The translations under genes were made by a program, and so were the position numbers. A model generated the notes under the pieces. The model ran no database searches. It was not told the DNA's origin and saw nothing but the letters and a program-made list of their open reading frames with translations. A stretch of DNA of 64,000 bases from Thermoplasmata archaeon (lineage in GTDB: Archaea; Thermoplasmatota; Thermoplasmata; Lutacidiplasmatales; UBA184): assembly GCA_021828195.1 (NCBI GenBank), contig JAKASQ010000002.1, positions 212,245 through 276,244 of the forward strand, given 5' to 3'. Within the stretch, counting starts at the first letter, position 1. Each line of letters begins with the position of its first letter. This document shows positions 51,367 to 60,428 of the stretch, one piece after another.

Positions 51367-53076
51367 ATGGCGAATCCCCCGGGCGTGCCCTTCTCCGGGC
51401 AAGTCCCCGTCTCGGAAGAGCTCCCGCCTCGGGCCTACTCGCTGACGGTCAATTCCGCCGGCGTCTTCCTGGCGGCGATCGCGATCCAGTTCATCGGGTT
51501 CATCGGGAGCCTGGTGCTATACAAGTACGTCGGGATTACCGCGTCTCTCCAGGCGCTCCTCGGACTGGTCCAGCTGTTCCTCGGGATCGGCTCCGCGATC
51601 AACAGCCTCGGCGACTTCGGTCTCGGGGGGGGGTATCGGTTCTTCATCGCGCGGGGGAAGAGCGCGACCGATAACACCGGGACGTACCTCCTCCTCCGCC
51701 TCTTGGTCTGCGGTCTCGCGGCCGCGCTGATGCTCACGCTCGCGCCGATCTCCTTCGCGGGAGCGACGCTCGCCTCGAACGGTCCGGAGCTCATCGCGCT
51801 CGGGCTCTTCCTCCTGCTCCCGCTCATCTGGACGGGCGAGCAGATCTACCAGAGCTACTACATCGGGGTCGGCAACTCCGTCAAGGCGCAATACCCGTAC
51901 CTGGTCGAAGTGCTCGTGCGCACGCCGCTGATCATCGTGGCGGCCTTTCTCTCCCCGACGCTCTTCGGTCTGACGATAGCCTACTTCGTCGGGGCCCTCG
52001 CGTCGGCGATCTATTGCCTGCCCTTCCTACGGGCCTTCGTCCGACGGTACAAGAAGTCCGAAGCGGTTCTCCTGCTGAAGTTCTCCTGGCCGCTGCTCGG
52101 CGCACTCGGCCTGTCGTACGTCGCCTCGAACGCGATGCCATTCGTCGTCAACGCGACCCTCGGCCTGCAGGCCGTCAACAACTTCCTCGTCGCGAACGGC
52201 TTCCGTGTGCTCGTGCTCGCGCTTCCCGCGGCGGTGGCCGCGCCCCTCTTTCCGTACTTAGCGAAGCTGCACAAACGCGAACAGTACGAGGCGATCCGCG
52301 AGGGGACGTGGCAGGCGATCCGCTACACGTCGATGCTCGTCGTCCCGGCGGTCCTTGCGCTGGTCATCTACCGGGTGAACGTGCTCAACATCCTGACCAA
52401 CTCGCTCTACGCCCAGACCGCGGCGATCCCGCTCGCCATCCTGGTAGCGAGCACGATCCCGGCGGCGATCACCGGGCTCATCGCCGCGGGGCTCAGTGCC
52501 ATCGGTTGGCGTCGGCTCGAGCTGTACCTGACCGCCTTCCAGGTCGTCGCGATGTTCGCGATCGCGTTCGCGCTCCTCCCCCCGTATGGGGTCCTTCCGT
52601 CGAGCGATGGGCTCATCGCCGCCTCGCTCGCGGTGCTCGCGAGTTCCGTTGCGGCGTTCATCTGGAACGCGATCGCCATGCACCGTCTCATGGACGTCCA
52701 GATCCACCCGAAGGCGATCGGGATGATCGCGTTGAGCGCCCTCCTCGCGTTCGTCGCCGTGAGTCGGCTCAACAGCGTGCTGGCGATCAGCCGGTACTAC
52801 GAGCTCGCCGTGGGGGTTATCCTCGGGTTCGCGGTGTACTTCGTCGTGCTCGCGCTCGTAGGAGAGCTCACCAAGGAGGATGTGCTCCGAGTGGGTCGAT
52901 CGATCGGTCTACCGGATCGCCTTCTCGGCCCGCTCTCCCGGATGTGCTGGCGCCCCGTTACCCCCCGTCTCGAGCCCGTACGACCCGGCCGGGGACTCGG
53001 GTTCACGAGTGGAGATATCCCCGAGATGGAACGCGAGGAAGAGGTCGCCTCAGAAGGCGGTCCTCCACTCTCCTAG
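51367..53076 (+). CDS. MATE/MOP-type polysaccharide flippase
   Basis: Membrane protein of 569 residues with about 14 transmembrane helices. The N-terminal AGVFLAAIAIQFIGFIGSLVLY, the loop FGLGGGYRFFIARGK and the helical pattern resemble oligosaccharide flippases (Wzx-like). A 60-residue cytosolic C-terminal tail rich in Arg, Pro and Glu is unusual. It would move lipid-linked sugars, perhaps for protein glycosylation or the cell envelope; no glycosyltransferases are adjacent. It starts 31 nt after marR. Confidence 0.8.
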   Translation: MANPPGVPFSGQVPVSEELPPRAYSLTVNSAGVFLAAIAIQFIGFIGSLVLYKYVGITASLQALLGLVQLFLGIGSAINSLGDFGLGGGYRFFIARGKSATDNTGTYLLLRLLVCGLAAALMLTLAPISFAGATLASNGPELIALGLFLLLPLIWTGEQIYQSYYIGVGNSVKAQYPYLVEVLVRTPLIIVAAFLSPTLFGLTIAYFVGALASAIYCLPFLRAFVRRYKKSEAVLLLKFSWPLLGALGLSYVASNAMPFVVNATLGLQAVNNFLVANGFRVLVLALPAAVAAPLFPYLAKLHKREQYEAIREGTWQAIRYTSMLVVPAVLALVIYRVNVLNILTNSLYAQTAAIPLAILVASTIPAAITGLIAAGLSAIGWRRLELYLTAFQVVAMFAIAFALLPPYGVLPSSDGLIAASLAVLASSVAAFIWNAIAMHRLMDVQIHPKAIGMIALSALLAFVAVSRLNSVLAISRYYELAVGVILGFAVYFVVLALVGELTKEDVLRVGRSIGLPDRLLGPLSRMCWRPVTPRLEPVRPGRGLGFTSGDIPEMEREEEVASEGGPPLS

Positions 53077-53233
53077 GAGTGACGGCCGCCGAAAGCGCGG
53101 ACCGCGCGAGCGCCGGGCTCGGCGTGACCCCATGCCTCGCATCTCCGCGAGGTATTCTTCAGACCCTGCGCACCGCACGGGTCGCCGTAGGCCGTGGGGA
53201 GGATGCCGAACGGCTCTTCGCCACCCTCCGCAC

Positions 53234-54271
53234 TCACGGAGACGATCCGAGTGGCTCCGGGTGGTGGACGAATTCGACGAGCTCCTCGACTCGGGCCGGA
53301 TCGGTGGTGGGAAGGACCCCATGACCTAGATTGAAAACGTGCGAACGGCCGTCCGGGATCTCGTTCAGGACCCGCCGAGCGGCGGCCCTCAGCGTCCCCG
53401 CGTCGCCGAGGAGGGCACCGGGATCGAGGTTGCCCTGGAGGGCGAGATCCGCGCCGATCCGATGCCGCACCCGGCCGAGCGATTCGCGCCAATCGACCCC
53501 CAACGCCGTCGCGCCGAGGTCGGCGAGCTGTTCGAGCAGGTGCGAGGAGCCCGTCGAGAAGTAGATCGTGGGGAGCTTCAACGGCTGGAGCGCCTCGAAC
53601 AGGAGCTTGAGGCGGTCGGCGAGGTGCTCGGCGAAGACCCGATCGCTCACCGTCCCGACCCAGGTGTCGAACAGTTGCAGGGCCGCGGCCCCGGCCCGAG
53701 CCTGCATCCGCAGGTACTCCACGGTCATGTCGGTGAGGCGGTCGAGAAGGAGATCGAATCCCGCGGGATCCCGGTAGAGGAATCGCTTGGTCTCGGCGTG
53801 CTCCCGCGCCGCTCCTCCTTCGACAAGATAGGAGGCGAGCGTGAAGGGGCCGCCGGCGAATCCGATGATCGGCCGTTCGGTCTCGAGCTCTCGGTATCGT
53901 CGGATCGTTCCTCCCACGAACCCCACGCTCTTCTCGGCATCGAACGCGGTGAGCCCCTCGACCTGGGCGCGGGTCCGGATCGGTTTCGGGATCACCGGCC
54001 CCACCCCCGGGTCGATCGAGAAATCGATCCCGAGGCCCGCGTACGGTAGCGTGATGTCGGCGTAGACGATCGCCGCATCCAGGTCGAATCGCCGCAGCGG
54101 CTCCAGCGTCACCTCGGCCGCGAGTTCGGGCGTCCGCGCGAGCTCGAGGATCGGGTGGTGCTCGCGAAGGGCCCGGTAGCCGGGCAGGTACCGGCCGGCC
54201 TGGCGCATCAGCCAGATCGGCCGCCGGTCGACTTCCTGCCCTCGGAGCGCGCGAAGGACCCGATCGCGCAT
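53234..54271 (-). CDS. hemE: Uroporphyrinogen III decarboxylase
   Basis: Converts uroporphyrinogen III to coproporphyrinogen III. The 345-residue product has the HemE motif RPIWLMRQAGRYLPGY, the catalytic ADITLPYAGLG region, IGFAGGPFTLASY, LFDTWVGT and NLGHGVLP. ATG 54271 shares one nucleotide with the hemL stop (TGATG) and is chosen over ATG 54283. It is the last gene of the heme operon. All expected residues are present; length is normal. Confidence 0.96.
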   Translation of the reverse strand: MRDRVLRALRGQEVDRRPIWLMRQAGRYLPGYRALREHHPILELARTPELAAEVTLEPLRRFDLDAAIVYADITLPYAGLGIDFSIDPGVGPVIPKPIRTRAQVEGLTAFDAEKSVGFVGGTIRRYRELETERPIIGFAGGPFTLASYLVEGGAAREHAETKRFLYRDPAGFDLLLDRLTDMTVEYLRMQARAGAAALQLFDTWVGTVSDRVFAEHLADRLKLLFEALQPLKLPTIYFSTGSSHLLEQLADLGATALGVDWRESLGRVRHRIGADLALQGNLDPGALLGDAGTLRAAARRVLNEIPDGRSHVFNLGHGVLPTTDPARVEELVEFVHHPEPLGSSP

Positions 54272-55578
54272 CAGCCTCCGCACCGTGCGACGCGGGCGAA
54301 CGCCTCGGCGAAGCGTGGCCGGGCCCAGGCGATCTCGCGCGCACCGACCGCGGTGGAGAGGAACGTCGTCTCGAAGGCGGAGGGAGGGAGCGCGATCCCC
54401 CGGTCCAGAGCGGCGTGGAAGAACCGGGCGTAGCGTCTTCGGTCGAGCCCGCGGGTGTCGGCGAAGTTCCGGATTGGTCCCGGTCCGAAGGAGAGGCCCA
54501 GCATCGAGCCGACCCGTTGGATCGTGAACGGGGCGACATCGGCGCTGTCCGCGGTCTCCCGAAGCGCCCGCTCCAGGGCGCGACCCGACCGTTCGAGGGA
54601 GCGGTAGGTGGATGCGGTCAGTGCGTCGAGCGTGGCGATCCCGGCGGCCATGGCGACGGGGTTGCCCGCGAGGGTCCCGGCTTGATAGACCGGGCCGAGA
54701 GGGGCGAGCGCCTCCATGATGTCGCGTCGGCCCCCGTACGCTCCGACGGGCATCCCGCCGCCGATGATCTTGCCGAGCGTGACGAGGTCCGGGGTGAGTC
54801 CGAGGCTCGGGGCCGCGAGCCCTCGGCGCAATCGGAAGCCGGTGATCACCTCATCCGCGATCGACAGCGCGCCCGACCGATGGCAAAGGCGATCGATCGT
54901 GGCGAGGAACTCCGGTTCGGGGGGCACGACCCCCATGTTGGCGGCGACCGGCTCGACGATGACGGCAGCAGTTTGGGTCCCCCAGCGTTCGAACCAGGCC
55001 CGGAGCGCCGGCACGTCGTTGTACGGGAGCACGTGAGTTTCGGCGACGATCGATCGAGGAACTCCCGCCGAATCCGGCCGGGCCGCGCTTGCGAGACCGG
55101 AGCCGGCTCGGGCGAGCAGACCATCGGAGTGGCCGTGGTACCCGCCCTCGAACTTCACGATGCGGCTGCGACCCGTGAATCCACGGGCGACCCGCAAGGC
55201 GCTCATGGTGGCCTCGGTTCCCGAGGAGACGAACCGGATGCGCTCGATCGCCGGGGCCGCACGTCGGATCCGCTCGCCGAGCTCGTGCTCGAGGGGCGAG
55301 GGGGCCCCGAAGGACAGGCCGCGCGCCGCAGTCTCGCGGACCGATCGAACGACCGAGGAGGGAGACGCGCCGAGGATGTTGGCTCCCCATGAGCCGACGA
55401 GGTCGAGGTAGCGAGCTCCGTCCATGTCCGTCAGCCATGCACCCCGGCCCCGGGCGTAGAAGACCGGGGTGCCTCCGACCGAGGTGAACGCGCGGACCGG
55501 GCTATCGACCCCGCCGACGAGCGTCTGCTGGGCCCGCCGGAACAGGGCCCGGGAGCGCGGCCCGGGCGCGGGGCTCAC
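54271..55578 (-). CDS. hemL: Glutamate-1-semialdehyde 2,1-aminomutase
   Basis: PLP-dependent enzyme that makes 5-aminolevulinate in the C5 pathway. The 435 residues include GGVDSPVRAF, RFVSSGTEATMSALRVARG, GYHGHSDGLL, IADEVITGFR and the PLP lysine in TLGKIIGGGMPVGA. Size is normal. The ATG overlaps the chdC stop by 4 nt, and the stop abuts the hemE start. Together with hemA it supplies the precursor for the whole cluster. Confidence 0.97.
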   Translation of the reverse strand: MSPAPGPRSRALFRRAQQTLVGGVDSPVRAFTSVGGTPVFYARGRGAWLTDMDGARYLDLVGSWGANILGASPSSVVRSVRETAARGLSFGAPSPLEHELGERIRRAAPAIERIRFVSSGTEATMSALRVARGFTGRSRIVKFEGGYHGHSDGLLARAGSGLASAARPDSAGVPRSIVAETHVLPYNDVPALRAWFERWGTQTAAVIVEPVAANMGVVPPEPEFLATIDRLCHRSGALSIADEVITGFRLRRGLAAPSLGLTPDLVTLGKIIGGGMPVGAYGGRRDIMEALAPLGPVYQAGTLAGNPVAMAAGIATLDALTASTYRSLERSGRALERALRETADSADVAPFTIQRVGSMLGLSFGPGPIRNFADTRGLDRRRYARFFHAALDRGIALPPSAFETTFLSTAVGAREIAWARPRFAEAFARVARCGG

Positions 55579-56297
55579 GGGATTCCCTCGGCGAGCTCGA
55601 TCATCCGCTTCGGGAGAACTCGGAGCGCGGTGAAGATCGGCGTCTCGAGCTGCGTGTAACGGCTCGCCTCGGTCGGGCGGAGATCGGACACCAGGTCCAG
55701 GAACTCCGCGGGGGAGTCGGATTCGAAGGAGAGGATGAACTCCATGTCATCGAGGCCGAAGGAGTAAGCCGTGTGGATCAGCACGTTCGGATACTTGTGG
55801 CCGATCCGGAAGTGCTCGCCCATCATGCGTCGGCGTTCCTCGAACGGGAGGTTGTACCAGTCCCGTCGCTTGATGAATGGATAGAGGAACAGGTAGGGAA
55901 GATCGGCGGGCCGACGCTGGGACGATCCGCCCTCTTGCCCCGCGTGTGCGTGCTCGCCCAGGTACTCGGAACGGCGGGCCATCCCGAGGTAGGAGTACCG
56001 TGTTTCGAGATAGCCCCCCATCTCGGTTCCGAAGAGCCGGGCGTGCCACTGCTGGATCTGCTCGAGGTCCGGGGAGATCATCCACAGGAGCATCTCGGCA
56101 TCGGCCTTCGTGCCGACCAGAGAGAACGTTCGAACGATGGCTCCGGCGGGCGGGGATTCGAGGATCCGCTCGAGCTGCGCGCTCCCGCGGTGGCGCAGGT
56201 GCGCGGCCCGCCGCCGCCACTCCGGGTTCAGGTGCAGGAGGGTATACTTGACGAAATCGCGCGGCTCGGAGCCTCCCTCGGCGGCCGGCTCGGTCAT
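55575..56297 (-). CDS. chdC: Coproheme decarboxylase (HemQ/ChdC, Cld family)
   Basis: Chlorite-dismutase-family protein that decarboxylates coproheme to heme b in the coproporphyrin-dependent pathway. The 240-residue product shows FSLVGTKADAEMLLWM, the YSYLG region, YPFIKRRDWYNLPFEERRRMM and IGHKYPNVL, the HemQ segment bearing the heme-ligand region, then FGLDDMEFILSFE. ATG 56297 overlaps the hemB stop by 4 nt. Its presence beside hemE implies heme formation through coproporphyrin rather than protoporphyrin; CgoX and CpfC are not in the window. Confidence 0.9.
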   Translation of the reverse strand: MTEPAAEGGSEPRDFVKYTLLHLNPEWRRRAAHLRHRGSAQLERILESPPAGAIVRTFSLVGTKADAEMLLWMISPDLEQIQQWHARLFGTEMGGYLETRYSYLGMARRSEYLGEHAHAGQEGGSSQRRPADLPYLFLYPFIKRRDWYNLPFEERRRMMGEHFRIGHKYPNVLIHTAYSFGLDDMEFILSFESDSPAEFLDLVSDLRPTEASRYTQLETPIFTALRVLPKRMIELAEGIP

Positions 56298-57313
56298 CGT
56301 CCCTCCTGGGACCACCGGGCCAGATCGCGGGCGTAGTAGGAGATCACGAGGTCGGCACCGGCGCGATGCATCGCGTTCGTCGCTTCGATCACTCCGGCGC
56401 GTTCGTCGAGCCACCCGCGCTCGGCCGCGGCACGGATCATGGCGTACTCCCCGCTGACTTGGTAAGCGGCGATCGGGTGGGGGAACTGCGCCCGGGCGCG
56501 CGCGATCACATCCAAGGAAGGGAGAGCGGGCTTGACCATGAGGACGTCCGCTCCCTCGGCAGCGTCCAACGCGAGCTCGCGGAGCGCTTCCCGTCCGTTC
56601 CGAGGGTCCATCTGGTAGGAGCGGCGGTCCCCGAACGAGGGGGTCGAATCGGCAGCGTCGCGGAACGGTCCGTAGAACGACGAGGCGAACTTCGCCGCGT
56701 ACGCGACGATGCCCGTGGTTTCAAACCCGGCCCCATCCAGCGCTGCCCGGATGCCGGCGACCTGGTGGTCCATCATGGCGCTCGGAGCGACGAAGTGCGC
56801 GCCCGCGCGCGCGTGGGCGACCGCGATCCGGCCGAGTCGGTCGACGGTGGCGTCGTTGTCGATCTCCGAGCCTCGGAGGATCCCGCAATGCCCGTGCCGA
56901 GTGTACGAGCACAAGCAGACGTCCGTCCAGATCACCAGATCCGGAGCCGCGCGCCGGATCGAGCGGATCGCACGGGCGACGCTCGAGTTCGAGCTCCATG
57001 CCTCGTGGCCATCAATCTCTTTCCGCTTCGGCAGGCCGAAGAGGAGCACTGCCGGTATCCCTTCGTGGAGAAGGTCCCGGGCGAGCGCTCCCACGGTGTC
57101 CGTACCGTAGCGCAGGACCCCGGGGAGCGACGGGATCGCCTCGGGGCGTCCCTCCGAGGGGCGTAGGAACACGGGATACACGAGGCGGGAGGGCGCGGCG
57201 CGGACCTCGGCGAAGAGCTCGCGGATCGTGGGGGTAGTGCGAAGTCGGCGCATGCGTTCGGAGGAGGTCGCCCCCGGTGGGGATCCGATGCGGGAAGAGT
57301 CAGTCCGTTGCAT
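56294..57313 (-). CDS. hemB: Delta-aminolevulinic acid dehydratase
   Basis: Joins two aminolevulinates into porphobilinogen. The 339 residues include the zinc-type site DVCLCSYTRHGHCG, the Schiff-base lysines in AYAAKFASSFYGPF and VKPALPSLD, and the C-terminal VSGEYAMIRAA. ATG 57313 (overlapping hemD by 14 nt) gives a normal lead before MRRLRTTP; ATG 57253 would begin exactly there and is an alternative. The gene lies between hemD and chdC. Confidence 0.96.
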   Translation of the reverse strand: MQRTDSSRIGSPPGATSSERMRRLRTTPTIRELFAEVRAAPSRLVYPVFLRPSEGRPEAIPSLPGVLRYGTDTVGALARDLLHEGIPAVLLFGLPKRKEIDGHEAWSSNSSVARAIRSIRRAAPDLVIWTDVCLCSYTRHGHCGILRGSEIDNDATVDRLGRIAVAHARAGAHFVAPSAMMDHQVAGIRAALDGAGFETTGIVAYAAKFASSFYGPFRDAADSTPSFGDRRSYQMDPRNGREALRELALDAAEGADVLMVKPALPSLDVIARARAQFPHPIAAYQVSGEYAMIRAAAERGWLDERAGVIEATNAMHRAGADLVISYYARDLARWSQEGR

Positions 57314-58061
57314 GGGCGAGCACTCCAAGAAGATAGGGGGTAAAGCGTTGTACCGAGGCGGACGGAGCGACGCCCACTTCGCGAAGACCGTGACCCCGCG
57401 CCGCCTTCGCGGTGCGGGGGCCGAGGACGACCCAGCGGGCCGACCGGATCAGGTGACGAAAGGTGCCGGGACCGACCATCCGGCGGAAGTGCGAGATCGC
57501 CGAGGGGCTCGCGGCGACCACGACCCGCGCCGCACGCGCCGAACGTTGCGCATCCGCGTCGAGTCGGGGACCCGGGCGGATCCGATACACCCGCAGATCC
57601 AGCACCGCGTGCCCGTGGGCCGCGAGTTCTCGGCCGAATCGGGGTCCCGCTCGATCCGATCGGGGAAGGACGATGCGTCGCCGACGCCCGGCGAGCGCGC
57701 GGCGCACGGGCTCGGCGCCTTCCCCGTTCGCACGCCGCACCCGCGCTACCCCGGCCGTTCTCAGCGCCCGTTCGGTCTCGTTCCCTACGGCCCAGAACTC
57801 GACGGAGGCGGGTCGGACCCCGACGTCTCGCAGCCAGGGGCGCACGAACGCCTCGACCGCCGCCTTGCTGGTGACCGCCACGGTGTCGAACGGTCCGAAC
57901 CGCTCCAGCTGTCGGGCGATATTCGCCGGGGGGACCGGGGAGGGGACCACGGCCTCGACTCTCTGGAGCCGAATGCCGTTGCGGGCCAGCCCCGCACCGA
58001 GGGTGGGCAGGGTCGTTCGAGAGGAAAGGAGCAGCACCGCAGGTGGCCGTCGGTCGGGCAC
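57300..58061 (-). CDS. hemD: Uroporphyrinogen III synthase
   Basis: Closes hydroxymethylbilane with ring D inversion. HemD is poorly conserved; assignment rests on position between hemC and hemB and on features such as AVTSKAAVEAFVRPWL, EFWAVGNETERALR and the C-terminal WVVLGPRTAKAARGHGL. GTG 58061, eight nt after the hemC stop and with AGGAAG upstream, is preferred to a longer frame overlapping hemC. The product is 253 residues, normal for the family. Confidence 0.85.
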   Translation of the reverse strand: MPDRRPPAVLLLSSRTTLPTLGAGLARNGIRLQRVEAVVPSPVPPANIARQLERFGPFDTVAVTSKAAVEAFVRPWLRDVGVRPASVEFWAVGNETERALRTAGVARVRRANGEGAEPVRRALAGRRRRIVLPRSDRAGPRFGRELAAHGHAVLDLRVYRIRPGPRLDADAQRSARAARVVVAASPSAISHFRRMVGPGTFRHLIRSARWVVLGPRTAKAARGHGLREVGVAPSASVQRFTPYLLGVLAHATD

Positions 58062-58068
58062 GATCTTC

Positions 58069-58977
58069 CTACCGGGCCACCTGCGCGAGGAGCTCCCGCG
58101 CTCCCGCATCGTTCAGCGCCTTCCCTACGCGTCGCCCGAGGCTTGCGGCCCGGCCGAGGGAGTCGCTCCCACGCGCGGCGAGCGTGATCGTTCCATCGGG
58201 GGACAGAACCTCGGCCCTCAGAACCAGTCCAGCAGAGCGAACCGTGGCCAATGCTCCGAGGGGCAGGTTGCAGTCGCCGCCCACTGCGGCGGCGAGTTCC
58301 CTCTCGGCGGTCACCGCCGCTCGGACCGCGGGCGCGTCGAGTCGGGAGGCGATTCGGGCGACCCACCCGTCCCCCCGTCTCGCCTCGAGCGCGAGGGCTC
58401 CCTGGCCGGGGGCCGGAAGGAAACGCGTGCTCGGAAGGATGCCGGAGATCTCGGACCGCCGACCCAGCCGGGCGATCCCCGCCACCGCGACTACGATGGC
58501 GTCGACCCTTCGGGTGCGAACGAGGCCGATGCGCGTGCCGACATTGCCTCGTACCTCCTGGACGCGGAGATCGGGACGCCATCGGAGCAGCTGAGCTCTC
58601 CGTCGCAGGCTGCTCGATCCGACCCGGGCTCCCGGTGGGAGCCGCATCGCGTTCAGGCCGGCGCGCGCGACGAGGCAGTCGTGGGCATCGGCCCGCGGCG
58701 GATAGGCCACGATCGTGAACGGGGGTAGGGTTCGTGCGGGGAGGTCCTTCGCGCTGTGAACGGCGAGATCGATCCGATGGCGATCGAGCATCTCTTCGAA
58801 GAGGCCCGTGAAGTCCGGGGAGGAACCTCCGGAGCGATCCCGGTCCCCCGCACTCTCGACCGCGACCACTTCGAACGTTGCGCTCGGATCCGCCCGACGC
58901 AGGCGGCGCACGACGAGCTCGGTCTGGGCCCGCGCGAGCGGACTTCGGCGCGTACCGACCCGGATCGGGGCGCTCAC
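58069..58977 (-). CDS. hemC: Hydroxymethylbilane synthase (porphobilinogen deaminase)
   Basis: Polymerises four porphobilinogens. The 302 residues begin IRVGTRRSPLARAQTELV, contain DLAVHSAKDLPA, RRRAQLLRWRPDLRVQEVRGNVGTR and the dipyrromethane-cofactor cysteine in VGGDCNLPLG, where Asp replaces the more usual Gly before Cys. GTG 58977 overlaps the hemA stop (GTGA). It is the second gene of the operon. Confidence 0.95.
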   Translation of the reverse strand: MSAPIRVGTRRSPLARAQTELVVRRLRRADPSATFEVVAVESAGDRDRSGGSSPDFTGLFEEMLDRHRIDLAVHSAKDLPARTLPPFTIVAYPPRADAHDCLVARAGLNAMRLPPGARVGSSSLRRRAQLLRWRPDLRVQEVRGNVGTRIGLVRTRRVDAIVVAVAGIARLGRRSEISGILPSTRFLPAPGQGALALEARRGDGWVARIASRLDAPAVRAAVTAERELAAAVGGDCNLPLGALATVRSAGLVLRAEVLSPDGTITLAARGSDSLGRAASLGRRVGKALNDAGARELLAQVAR

Positions 58978-60269
58978 AGTCCGTCGGGGTCGATTCGGTA
59001 CAGGGCGAGCGCGAAACGACGCAATCGATCGGCCTCGGCTCCCGGGGGAAGCTCGCGTACGCGTTCGGTCGGCTCGCGGAGCAGTTGTGCGACCAGCCGG
59101 CGGGTCATCCGATCGACCGCCATCCGCTGCTCCGGAGTTAGCGAGCCGAGGAACCGATCGGCGATCTCGAGCTCTGTGGTACGGATCGCTTCCCCGTGCC
59201 GCCACACGGCGTCGATCCAAGGCTCGAGCAGCGTGCGCTCCAGTTCGATCCACGATGCCCGCGCGCGATCGGCGACGTGTCTTTCGAGCGTGTCGGTCTC
59301 TCCGCCTCCCACCACACCGGCGCGGAGGTCTTCGAGGTCGAGGAGACGGATCCGCGGATCGGCGCGGACCTGGGGGTCCACGTTGCGCGGTACGCCCAGG
59401 TCGATGAGAAGGAGCGGACCGGTCGGATCTCCGAGGTCCGCGAGGCCGATGATCCGTCCTCCGGACTTCGCGGCCGTCACGACCGCATCGGAGAGGTGGA
59501 TCTCCTGGGAGAGATGGGAGACGCTCGCCGCGCGCGCCCCCGTCGCTCGAAGGAAGTCCTCGGAGGGAGGTGCGGAGCGATACAGCAAGGTCACCCGCGC
59601 GTACGAGGCGAGCGCCTCGGCCAGCTGCCGGCCGACGACCCCCGCCCCGACCACCACCACTCGGGGGAACGGCCGCGCGACCTCCTCCAGCAGCCGGGTG
59701 GCGGCCACAGCAGCGATCGATCGATGGGACGGAACGTCCGGCGCGATCGTCTCCGCGGCCTCGACCGCGGAGTTCAGCACTCCACGCAAGACCGGCCGCG
59801 GGTAGCGGCTTCGGACGCTGTGAGCCGCCCGGCGCACCTGCTCGCGCACCTCGCGCTCGCCGACCGCGAGCGATTCGAGCCCCGCGCTGACCCGGTAGAC
59901 GTGGTGCACCGCCTCCGGGCCGATCCGGACGGTCCAGGCAGCCGACGGCCCGGGGAGGAGTTCCTGCCAGCGTCGAGTGGCCTCGGGCGTTCGTACCAGC
60001 ACGATGAGCTCGACGCGGTGGCAGGTTCGAAGTACTCCGACCTCCTCGGTGCCGGGGATCGACGCCCAGGCGCCCTCAACCCACTCCCAGGTGATCGCCC
60101 GGGCGACGGTCTCGAGTTCGTCGATCGATGCCCGGCCCAGGCTCATCCCGAGCACCGCCACGTTCAGAGGCGGCCCGTCGTGCTCGGTAGGATGGATCTC
60201 CGTGGGTGCAGTGCGGGGAGGATCGTTCCCTCGACCCCGCGTTCCAACCGACCGAGAGCTCGACGGCAC
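58974..60269 (-). CDS. hemA: Glutamyl-tRNA reductase
   Basis: First committed step of tetrapyrrole synthesis; NADPH-dependent reduction of Glu-tRNA. The 431 residues include the catalytic cysteine in LRTCHRVELI (the usual motif is TCNR; here His replaces Asn), GLESLAVGEREVREQVR, the NADP-binding VVVVGAGVVGRQLAE and a dimerisation helix at the end. The GTG at 60269 lies about 20 nt after the expected start from TATA CCATAAAGC (60312-60319). About 30 residues precede the usual N-terminus, so a later start is possible. Confidence 0.94.
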   Translation of the reverse strand: MPSSSRSVGTRGRGNDPPRTAPTEIHPTEHDGPPLNVAVLGMSLGRASIDELETVARAITWEWVEGAWASIPGTEEVGVLRTCHRVELIVLVRTPEATRRWQELLPGPSAAWTVRIGPEAVHHVYRVSAGLESLAVGEREVREQVRRAAHSVRSRYPRPVLRGVLNSAVEAAETIAPDVPSHRSIAAVAATRLLEEVARPFPRVVVVGAGVVGRQLAEALASYARVTLLYRSAPPSEDFLRATGARAASVSHLSQEIHLSDAVVTAAKSGGRIIGLADLGDPTGPLLLIDLGVPRNVDPQVRADPRIRLLDLEDLRAGVVGGGETDTLERHVADRARASWIELERTLLEPWIDAVWRHGEAIRTTELEIADRFLGSLTPEQRMAVDRMTRRLVAQLLREPTERVRELPPGAEADRLRRFALALYRIDPDGL

Positions 60270-60296
60270 TACGACCTCGGGGCACGGGGCCCAATG

Positions 60297-60319
60297 AGCC
60301 CAGTTATCTGGGCTTTATG
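60297..60319. promoter_or_regulatory. Palindrome and TATA box in the hemA promoter
   Basis: AGCCCAG (60297-60303) and CTGGGCT (60308-60314) form a perfect 7-bp inverted repeat around TTAT. Immediately beside it, read on the minus strand, is CCATAAAGC (60312-60319), the likely hemA TATA box. The palindrome therefore lies between TATA and transcription start, a typical repressor position. It could equally fold as an RNA hairpin. Confidence 0.5.
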
Positions 60320-60399
60320 GGCGTGGGTACAAACTACCGGCGAGCCCACGACCCCGCCCCGCCGCGGGTAGGTTACTGTCGCTACCGCGGCTTCGCAGA

Positions 60400-60407
60400 G
60401 CTTAAAC
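60400..60407 (+). promoter_or_regulatory. TATA box of the A-type Fe-S carrier gene (leaderless)
   Basis: GCTTAAAC is centred 25-26 nt before the GTG at 60429. Confidence 0.5.
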
Positions 60408-60428
60408 CATGAGGTGTGGTCATTACCC

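Noticed and set aside
53077..53233. Extra gene between the flippase and hemE
   Set aside because: Short frames only, on both strands overlapping hemE; no start signal or domain.
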